Shown here one piece after another: positions 55,485 through 64,000 of a stretch of DNA of 64,000 bases. Position 1 is the first letter of the stretch; each line of letters starts with the position of its first letter. Source of the DNA: Aspidiotus rigidus. Its lineage: Eukaryota > Arthropoda > Insecta > Hemiptera > Diaspididae. The stretch covers positions 248,001 to 312,000 of the forward strand of contig JAVHKY010000066.1 of assembly GCA_035079385.1 (NCBI GenBank). The letters run 5' to 3'. Position numbers and translations under genes: made by a program. Below the pieces are notes generated by a model. That model was not told the origin of the DNA, did not search any database, and saw only the letters and a list, made by a program, of their open reading frames with translations.

Positions 55485-55815
55485 CAGTTGTTCCCGGTTT
55501 GTAATAATTTTGTGTTTTTCTTTTTTTTATTATTTTCCCTTGTATTCGTTACCACGAATAAGATTCTCTCCTATTGAAATCTAACGTATTAGGTATAATC
55601 AAAAAATCCCTTCATGTTCGAATTAAGTTTAATTTTCATTTTATGTATTTTTATGTCTCAATATTTGACGCATTTACTTTTTACTTTGTATATTACTATG
55701 ATAATTATGTTCACAGAATGTTTATCAAACGGCGCTATTAGTTCGGACTATCCCACTTAGTAGGTGTCTTGTACTTAAATTTTTCGTTCCTCAAAATTTC
55801 ATTTTAGGGGGAAGG
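55485..55815 (+). other. 3' non-coding part of the provirus with polypurine tract
   Basis: An AT-rich spacer ends in the purine run AGGGGGAAGG (55806-55815) immediately before the LTR, the expected plus-strand primer for reverse transcription. The mirror copy lies at 39453-39783. Confidence 0.7.
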
Positions 55816-56395
55816 TGTTAGTATTCCATACTTGTCTAATGCTCTTCTTTACCGTGATACGGCATACCTTTGTCGCTGGACAACTATTAAAATCATATTT
55901 CCACATTTCTGTTACTTTTACGACTCAAAGCGAGAATCCGTTGTCTACCACCCAAAACCCTCGTTTTGGATCATAAAATTGTCCTTATTTATTCCTAACA
56001 ATAGGGGTGATCCGACAAGATAGTCGAGTTGGTGCAACTAGATTTAATTAGCTGACTTAATACGTATTGAGGTATGTCGGTAGGATTAACTTCTTGAATC
56101 TTCGCCTTTGATCATAAAACGTCTAAACGCGTTTTGGAAATCATGTGGTCAATCGTAAAAGGGTTAAGACGAGACAAGAACAATTTCGAGAGACGCTTCG
56201 AGATCGCTACCGAACCCCTTTTCTTATAAAAGCTCCTCGAAGCTAAGACAAGTAGTCAGTCAGTCAGTCGTAATCTCTGAATCCAAGTCCGGACGAAGTA
56301 GCGTCAATCGCATAGTAAGAACGTATCATTTTTTGTATTTATTTCAAAGAATAAACAATCTTTATTTCTCGTGCTCGATCGATTGGAAGCTAACA
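55816..56395 (+). repeat. 3' LTR of the plus arm (580 bp)
   Basis: It begins TGTTAG and ends CTAACA. A TATA box (TATAAAAG, 56225-56232) is followed by a CAGTCAGTCAGT initiator-like run at about 56254. A polyadenylation signal AATAAA lies at 56350-56355. This is a complete U3-R-U5 arrangement able to drive and end transcripts. CGCG follows directly as the host duplication. Confidence 0.9.
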
Positions 56396-56433
56396 CGCGA
56401 TATGATAATGAAACTTGGAGTGATATATTTTAG

Positions 56434-56635
56434 ATGCCTTGGAATATGACATAGCCAATGATTGGATAGATTCCCACAATTTGATGAAAAGTAGCCGTAC
56501 TTTGCCGCGACCAGAGGCGCCGGTGGGCATGCCTGTAGCAATGAAACGAAAAGCTCATTTGCCGAAACGCTACAGGGACAAGAAACAGGACAAAAGCACT
56601 AACGTACAAGTTAGATATGACTTGTTGAATGGCAG
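56434..56635 (+). CDS. Host-like gene 2, exon after the provirus
   Basis: The exon starts after TATATTTTAG, 35 bp past the host duplication, and ends at GGCAG/GTAAGC. It enters in phase 1 from 38800 and exits in phase 2. It encodes ALEYDIANDWIDSHNLM and a basic stretch (MKRKAHLPKRYRDKKQDKS). No domain recognised. The in-phase join across the insertion supports one gene. Confidence 0.55.
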
Positions 56636-56700
56636 GTAAGCTTTGTAAACGACTGTGGCAGTTGTCAAAAGATTTGGTCGCTGATATGGGTTATTTACAG

Positions 56701-56761
56701 AGAGAAATCTGTACCATCATTTAGTGAGGATGTGCCGCCACCAGCCAGTGATGATGAGTTG
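56701..56761 (+). pseudogene. Host-like gene 2, next exon cut by a copia LTR
   Basis: After TTTACAG the frame continues in phase (REKSVPSFSEDVPPPASDDEL) until the copia LTR starts at 56762. Reading on into the LTR gives a stop at 56786. If this allele is transcribed, the protein gains a few LTR-encoded residues and ends there, or uses the LTR AATAAA. Confidence 0.5.
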
Positions 56762-57001
56762 TGTCGGAGTGTGGTGGCCGGCTGCTAAGTCTGAAGGCTG
56801 TGTATAGATGAAGCAACCTACCCTGTGACCTATTTACCTTGAGTTCTAGTGATTGCTTTTGTCTTTGGTCTTTTATCTTGGTCTTTCAGATATATCGTTT
56901 CTTGTTACTTGAGAAGACGTACGTCTATATTCTATACAAATAAATATCTAATTATATTATTTGTGTAGTCTTTATTAACACACTACAGGGATATTCTGAC
57001 A
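56762..57001 (+). repeat. 5' LTR of a Ty1/copia element (240 bp)
   Basis: It begins TGTCGGAGT and ends ATTCTGACA, imperfect inverted ends, with AATAAA at 56939-56944. TGGTAT follows at once, matching the start of the initiator-Met tRNA primer-binding site usual for copia elements; the rest of the site differs. The 3' LTR lies outside the window, so the target duplication cannot be checked. Confidence 0.6.
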
Positions 57002-58021
57002 TGGTATACCAAGGTATGTGATAAAATTCTTTCAGATTGGTTACTCTTGGTTAACTAAAATAAAACTAACTACACTCGTGAAAACGAGTTATCGTAGAGC
57101 TACGAGTTATCGTAGAGCTACGAAAACCATACCAGTATCAATTCAAGTGAACGAAACTAAGAAACTAAAGTGGAAACACTTTAACTCTAAGATTAATTAA
57201 GCGAAATTCGAGTTTAATTCCTCGATTCGTAATAACCTAACTGAAGAAAACTGAAGAAATTTCGTCACATGTGAACAAGGTATGGACTCTGAAACTAAGA
57301 AAATCACAAATCCTTGCAGAAGTCGTGGCATCTGGAGATTTGAACAACGGTAAGCGAACGTATGTTGCAGTTCGCTGGCTAACTACTAGCTCGTTGGCCA
57401 CGAAAGATAAAAAGGTAGTTAGTAAATTAGTTCAGGAAAACGTTGGAAGCTTATATTGGACTGATCACCCGTTTTGATTCTGGCACAAGTAAGGACTAAG
57501 CCTTTTATCGTGAGTGGATAACAGTGCAGTATTCCTCAATTTTGAGATGCTGGTAAATCTTCAAATCAAGTCAGATGTCAAAGTATCCAAAAATAAATCC
57601 TATCAACAGATGCTCGCTGCGCGTGCGAAAGCAGCGAGAAGCCATGCATCTGTCAGACAGTATCACACACGATAAAACTCTAACCTGTGACATTGAAGAA
57701 AACAAAAGTAGATGTATAGAGAGCGCTAAAGTACGTGATACGTAGTGATTGAACTAACCACAGAAAAGAAAAGCCAAAACGGTAACTAATAAAAATCGGC
57801 ATGGGGATCCCGAAGGAAACGTGTAAACGTGCAAAAGCCCTTTATTGGCAGTACGTCACAGAAAATCGGCGCAAATCTAATCAGATTACTCTGAACGAAT
57901 TTAGGAATACTGTTAACAATAGTCAAGTAAAAACTGAGTATTTTATGATAGTGAACTATAAAAATTAGACTTCACTAGCTTACTACGTTGAATTAAAGCT
58001 GAAAAGATTTCTACACCAAAT
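57002..58021 (+). other. Copia 5' leader
   Basis: It contains the primer-binding site at 57002, a short tandem duplication of GAGTTATCGTAGAGCTAC near 57083, and a donor-like CG/GTAAGC near 57350. The short frames here (57018, 57271) look like leader by-products and have no domain. Confidence 0.5.
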
Positions 58022-61000
58022 ATGGGAAGAAAGAGGTCGCATAAGAAGCGGGCACGAAGACACTTGAGTACTTCGTCCGACTCGTCACCGTCGTCCAGCG
58101 AAATAAGAGATAGACGAAAACAGAGTATGTATGATTCAACAAAAATTGCCGCGGAAATGAAAAATTTTTCGAATCATCTCGCAAACCGGAATATCGAAAT
58201 GCAAATACTCGAAACAGAAACAACGAAACTGATTGAAGAACTATCGGCCACGTACTTACAGAACGTAGTAGCACAAATCTCGAAGTTCCATAAAACAAGC
58301 AACCAAGTTCTAGGGGAAATCCAAGAAGGACGTGAACGACTCGATAAATACATTGCGGCCTTTCCAATGGAGATAACGACGGCTGAGGTACATGTTATCA
58401 AGGAGATTGAATCAACTTTGACGCCGGATGAATTCAATAAATCGCAAGAAATAACTGGGAAACCAGATAACGTACCAGACGTAAATAAACAAAGTAATAC
58501 TGTTGAACTATCTGAAACTCAATGTGCGAAAGTAACGAGTCTCAGTAACTTAGTATGTAAATATTATCCTTTTCTAGATAGCGTTACGCGTGATCCGAGT
58601 ACAATCTTGGCACCTGTTGAAAATAACTCGACGGAGTCAGTTCGTCTTGGTGAAGATATCACGGTCATGAAGGAGAATAATCAATTGGAACAAACACCGT
58701 CGTTAGAAAATACGGATGGTAAATCGGCTGAAAAGCGAAAATCGATGGAACGTCAATCAAGGGAGTGTTTGACTGAAAAAGAGAATCGTCCTCGGAGCTC
58801 ATCTCGTCGGAGCTCATCTCGCACGTATCGCTCATCTCGCACGTATCGGAGACGTAGTTATTCAAGTAGAAGCCGGTCTAGAGATCATTCCTACAGACGT
58901 CGAGATCGAAACCTATCGAAAAGTATAACAACTTTTAATGATCTGAAAAGATCTTTAACCGTGCGAAAGTAGGATGTAATTAAAGGTAATTTATTTATTT
59001 TAGATCGACAAGTTGATGAGAAATCAGGAGCGATTGTTCCATTTACGGGCACTGATGTGTTAGTCCATCGTTCAGAGAATGAATCGTATGCGTCAGGTGT
59101 AAGTACGGCACGGACGGCTAAATTTCCGAAACCAAATCTTAAGTTTCCGCATCTTAAGAAAACTATCAACAAGCAATGTGATTGGAAACTCACGCGACAT
59201 CGTATAGAGCAGGAAATGCGCGCTCATCATTGCGGATGTTTGGTAGATGGGACCCCAAAACCGGCGAATTGGAGTGATGAAGAATTTAATGCTGGGGTGG
59301 TGTCGACAATAAACTACATCGAAACGCAGTGTTCGGATTCCGTTCTGCGACAAGTGACTGGATCAAAGACACCGTTGGAACTGTTGGATCGCATATCTCG
59401 TGTTGTGAATTTCCAAGGTGATGCGGCAGAGTTGAAATATTTACGTCAAATAACCGCCATGGAATACGACGGAAATGAAGATGTAAATCAATATATTGAT
59501 AACTACACGAAAGCCTGTGAGGCATTACGTTCCTGCGGCGAATTGACGGCTGCACAAGAGAAGAAGTATTTTCTCTTGGGAATTGAGAAATATGCAAATG
59601 AAATATGGATAGCGGAACAGACGGCGAAACAAACAGGCAATTGTGAAGGTTTATCGTTGGAAACGCTTAAAAGCCACTTGCGAGCGTATGTACAGCGGCA
59701 ACAAGAACAGACGCTTCGAATGAAAATCAGTAAAGGAGAAGTCATGTTTTCCGGGGCGGAAAAGAGATTGTACAGTTCATATCAAGATCGCTCGTCAGCT
59801 TACAGTCGTGAGCGTCGTCGGAGTTCCTCTCGTCATCGCCGACCATATAATGGACGAAGTCGTGATCCAGAATATTCGCGTTCTTATCGGAAAGATAACC
59901 CATCACGAACAGTTGACTCAAAAGCGGAAAAGCCTACTGGAAGTAAGAAACCAGAAGGAAGAAATATATTGGGAAACCTGTCCAAAAAGAAACCTCACTA
60001 CAAAGGTTTAAAACGTGTTGCTAAGAAACATATGGCTACCTTGAATATGCGTCGCAAGGCGCGAAATTTGAAGCAGGTTTCCTTGATGCAAGATCCGCGA
60101 AATAAAAATTACCTAATCTATGAACCGGAACTACTAGATGACCTTGAGAATGATTTCATCCTAAGTGCGCAAGCTATGGGAAGTGCTTCTGATACCGATT
60201 GTAGTCAGTCAAAATCGCTCAAATCATCGTCGTCATCTGAGTTGGAAGAGGAAGTCGGAAAGAAGGATGCGTCGATGGTCGTTTACTCTAGTAAGTACTT
60301 AACTACCATTTCTCTTAGAAGTAAATTAAACTATGTTGTTTCAACTAGCAGTAAATTAAACCATGTTCTCATGGCTAATAAACAAAAGAAGTCTGGTCTA
60401 ACAACCACTTCCTTAACTAACTCAAATAAAATCAAGTGGGCTATTGACAGTGGTGCAACTCATCATATTACATGCCAACTTGAGGCATTAACTAGTGTAA
60501 AATATTTAAACAAACCCTTGGTGATGGGATGTGCTAACAAACAATCTCTAATTATAGATCGCACTGGTGATGTTATCATGCGTAACCCTTATGATAATGA
60601 ACTTGTTCGACTTCGGAAGGTTCGATACTCTAAGTCCTGTCCAATGAATTTACTTTCTGAACGACGTTTACGACATAAATTAATTTTTCTAACAATTGGA
60701 GATGAAAAACATCTAATTGATATTAACACTGGTAAAACAGTGCATATTGCCAAACAAGATGGCCGGTTTTGGATAGTAGAAATGACGTTAGAACAAGTAT
60801 CGCAAGCCTCCTTCACTGAATCAAAAATATCTAAACCTAAACACACTAATTGTGATAAATTAAACAAATCAACTCGCAATGCAATAAGTAGTAAAATAAA
60901 ATTGTTTCGTGATAACAATCTTAAAAGTACTATAAACTATATTCGTAAAATTAAAAAGGCTCTTCCTCTTACAACAGGAACGGGAGGAGTATCAAATGAT

Positions 61001-61057
61001 GGTTTGGCAAACCAAGATGGTTTGGCGGACTGTAACACTCCTCAACAACTCAGGTAA
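58022..61057 (+). pseudogene. Copia Gag and protease, one in-frame TAG
   Basis: The ATG at 58022 opens an N-terminal part with a helical middle and an SR-rich tail (RSYSSRSRSRDHSYRRRDR near 58850-58910). A TAG at 58970-58972 interrupts, but the same frame stays open afterwards, with no ATG near its start, through a copia-type Gag helical domain (59100-59700), a second RS-rich stretch, and the protease motif WAIDSGATHH at about 60440. It ends at 61057. The TAG may be a nonsense mutation or a readthrough stop between two Gag parts. No CCHC knuckle was seen; the basic SR-like regions could take over RNA binding. Confidence 0.7.
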
Positions 61058-63501
61058 AGAAGCATGCACAGACATTGCGACCAAGTTCCGTGCATCCTCT
61101 TTTAAACAATACATCTTCTAAACCTATACTGAAAGCCAAAACACGAATAATGCAACAGAATGAGATCGATGTCTTAACAAATAAAGTGTTAGCTGAAATA
61201 AGCAAAGGTTCAGAAATGAATATTAAAGATGTAATCAACTTAACTAACCGTCGTATTGAACGACGTCTACGACGTCTAAAAGAAACGGAAGGGTTATTGT
61301 GGCACTATCCTTTAAACCATGCTTCACTTTCTCAAATGAGGTTAATGAAACTGGATATGCCAGAATTAAAAAATGTTGTCTTAAGTGAAGATATAAAGCA
61401 TTGTCTACACTGTAAACTTGCAAAAGCTAAAAAGAAGCCGTTTGACCAGAAACGTGAAAAGGCTTCTCGTATCTTGGAGAAAGTGCACTCTGATACAATG
61501 GGTCCTATAAACCTATGTGGTTTTCGGTCTGGTCATCGCTATATAACTACATTTACTGATGATTTCTCACAGTATGCGGAAGCTTATTCAATGTTCGATA
61601 AAACGCAAGTTCATGTCTCAATGCGGAAGTATCTTCAAAAGATGCGATCATTACTAGGATATGACTATCAACCCATTCATCATTTAATTAATCAAAATAA
61701 AGGACGTCAGTTTTCATGTGCAAACGGTAAATTGCATGTCGATAACGGCACCGAATTCACAACAAAAGAAATGAAAAGGGTATTAGAGGAGGAGAAAATT
61801 ATCTTAGACCCCTGTAATCCCCGAACCCCCGAACATAACGCTGTTGCAGAGCGCCTAAACCTTGAACTAGAAGAAAAAATAACAGCCCAACTTCTGAGCG
61901 CAGGAATGCCCATGGGATACTGGCCTATCGTCCTTGATTACGTAACATATGTTCATAATCGCACTGCAAATAAATCATTGGGTGGTCTATCCCCCTTTGA
62001 AAAATTAACTGGGCGAAAGCCAAAAAGATCGAATTTCAGGCGTTTTGGGTGCCAAGCAGTTGTAACTAAACCAAAATTAACTAAAAATAAACAACGTAAG
62101 TTTGCCCCTCGCGGAGAGCTAGGCTATCTAGTTGGTATAACTAACTCTGGTTACAGAATACTAATGCATAAAGATCTTCGAATTGCTAAAACTAAACATG
62201 TAGTGTTTGATGAATCGAAAGTATATGGTGACTATCAAGGAGCAAAAGCTACTCTTACCCCCCCAATTACATTTATTCAATCAGATACTTGTGAATGCTG
62301 TCAAGATTCTGTGGAAGAACACCTAGATCCAGCAGAACTAAATGAAGTACCATCTGATGATGACAATGTACATGGATCTGATCATGATGATGAAGTAATA
62401 AACTCTGATGATGATGATGATGATGAACTTAAGGCATTTGTACCTCAATATGATTTACCAATGACACGTCAACGAGTTCGAAAAATTGCAGAAGGGAATG
62501 CAGTATCCAACTTTATTGCAATTACTTATCCAGATACAAGAGTAGATGATACAACTATGGTAACGGGTGTAGACCGCACAAATGTCTATGAACCTATCAC
62601 ATTCAAACAAGCAACTACCTGCGAAGATCGGGAAGAATGGCGAAAGGCAATGTATGAAGAACTTCGGTGTCTCATCAAATATCAAACGTGGGATATAATT
62701 CCAAATAATCAAGTACCTGCTGACACAACTGTTGTTACGTGTCGTTGGCATTACAAAGTGCAAATTAAACCTTACGGTATACGACGCCGAGCTCGAGTAA
62801 TAGCGCAAGGTTTTAAAGATACTACTCACTATCAGAGTCATGAATTATTTGCACCTGTTTCGTGTCAACTTGATATGCGCCTAATCATTATTTTTGCCAA
62901 CAAATATGATCTAACTCTACGCCATTTAGATGTAACATCGGCATTCTTGAATGGAGAATTAGAACATGATATCTACATGACAGTGCCTCCGGGACTTGGC
63001 TGTTACCTAAATAAATCAGCTGATTTTGAAAAAGGAAACCGACTAAAGTTGAAGAAAGCTATTTACGGACTTAAAGTGTCACCTAAGCGGTGGTATGTCA
63101 AATTTACTACTGTATTAAAGAAATTAAATCTAACTCAATACGAGTATCGACCATGCCTGTATTATTGGAAAGACCATAATAAAATACTTGTTTTATTGAT
63201 ATATGTCGACGACATATTAATTGCAACTAATGACCCAAAGAAGGAAAAAGAAGTGGTTGATGGCTTAAATGAAGCTTTCCAAGTGTCAGACCTTGGCGAA
63301 GCAAAAATTTACTTGGGTGTTCAAATTGAAAGGGACCGTAAAAACCAAATAATTAAACTACATCAAGAAAACTGGACTAAAGAAATGCTTCAGAAGTATG
63401 ATCTGGGCAAAAGTAAACGCACAGTTAAAACACCTATGCTAACCAATGAGGCAAACCGTAAAGTAAAGGCACTAAAAATTAATCAACGACATGTCGAATA
63501 A
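61036..63501 (+). pseudogene. Copia integrase and reverse transcriptase
   Basis: This lies in the frame one base back from Gag-protease, overlapping it by about 20 nt; no ATG is evident at its start (the first candidate is TTG). The zinc motif is present (LNHASL, HCLHCKLAK) and the integrase core follows (HSDTMGP, HVDNGTEF, NAVAERLN), then the GKPKRS-type and C-terminal modules, an acidic D-rich linker, and RT (YKVQ, LDVTSAFLNGEL, LIYVDDIL). Order IN before RT is diagnostic of Ty1/copia. The frame stops at 63501 by another one-base shift. Confidence 0.85.
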
Positions 63502-64000
63502 ATAAAAAGACAGGTCAAAAGACTGTTCTTGTAGGTAAATCAAAATCGCGTATAAATCCTATTGGCTTTGAACGTCGTAACTACCCATATTGTAATGCCA
63601 TTGGAGCGTTACTTTATCTAAACAACACTACTCGTCCAGATTTATCGTACTCGGTAAATTGTTTAGGGAGGAGGCAGTGTAGTTACGATTATGAAGATTG
63701 GCAAGCTGTTCAAAGAGTGATGAGATATGTACGAGATACAGCAAACCTAGGCCTAACCTACACCTATAATAAGCACCAAGAGGAAACATTTGATGTTTAT
63801 GTAGATGCGTCTCTAGGTATAAATGAACCAGAGGCTAAGTCAACTACAGGCTATGCCATAATAATAAACAACAATATAGTTGACTGGAAAACACTACTTC
63901 AGAAACATGTCTCACTCTCATCAGCCGAAGCAGAGTATGTGGCTATGAGTCGAGCGTGCAGAGAAGTGGTATCAATTAATAATCTAATTAAAATTCTGTT
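63492..64000 (+). pseudogene. Copia RNase H, continues beyond the window
   Basis: A third plus frame continues from the RT: NAIGALLYLNNTTRPDLSYS, then the RNase H residues VYVDASLG, KSTTGYAI and SSAEAEYVAMS. The active acidic residues are visible. The frame is open to the window edge. Confidence 0.8.

Larger units (their letters stand above)
38838..56395. mobile_element. Inverted-dimer errantivirus-like provirus, 17.6 kb
   Basis: One insertion is bounded by CGCG on both sides (38834-38837, 56396-56399). Inside, arms 38877-47432 and 47836-56391 are reverse complements: every landmark pair checked sums to 95268 (LTR edge, accessory ORF, polyprotein start and end), so there is no net indel between those landmarks across about 8.5 kb. 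Outer edges start TGTTAG and end CTAACA. The two polyproteins differ by two residues. Each arm has gag-pol-env, an accessory ORF and a 3' LTR; no full 5' LTR exists. The centre is a 339-bp unique spacer between a 43-T run and a 21-A run. Confidence 0.9.

Overview
This window is AT-rich, intron-bearing eukaryotic DNA dominated by transposable elements. The element types (env-bearing gypsy/errantivirus, jockey-type LINE, Ty1/copia, pogo-like, Helitron, Penelope-like remnants), short spliced exons and AATAAA signals point to an arthropod, most likely an insect. Nothing looks bacterial: no operons and no CRISPR. I could not identify the species. Starts were re-judged as ATG, because several long frames begin at GTG or TTG.

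Layout. 1-2550: degenerate repeat DNA with two small hairpin elements. 2590-4258: decayed Ty3/gypsy gag-pol remnant. 4259-6100: non-coding with a degenerate array. 6100-13430: a Helitron gene (OTU protease plus zinc motif plus Rep HUH domain) split by a 4.66-kb element with inverted ends (7344-12006). That intruder carries nested insertions: a short retroposed sequence, a repeat cluster, a foldback and a 381-bp MITE. 13430-17390: repeat families that truncate the Rep gene. 17395-25420: a probable host gene of three exons encoding an acidic 262-aa protein of unknown function; its 7-kb intron holds repeats and a Penelope-like GIY-YIG remnant. 26587-29384: jockey-type LINE with two frame breaks. 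28870-33713: an exact 2422-bp tandem duplication covering the LINE tail and exons of a C2H2 zinc-finger gene whose downstream exon lies at 34200. 34931-38065: a nearly whole pogo-like transposon with TA flanks, a spliced transposase and subterminal repeats.

38601-56761: a host-like gene whose 17.6-kb intron is almost entirely one insertion. That insertion (38838-56395) is an inverted dimer of an errantivirus-like element with about 8.5-kb arms, which stay in register across every landmark checked, flanked by a single 4-bp CGCG duplication. Each arm carries one uninterrupted 2292-codon gag-pro-pol-env frame, a separate 200-codon accessory ORF between env and the LTR, and the LTR. 56762-64000: a Ty1/copia element with a 240-bp LTR that cuts into the last visible exon of the host-like gene and runs off the window.

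The two most unusual objects are the palindromic provirus, which if transcribed through the host intron would give a very long hairpin RNA, and the OTU-Rep Helitron gene split cleanly by an unclassified terminal-inverted-repeat element. No tRNA or rRNA genes were seen.
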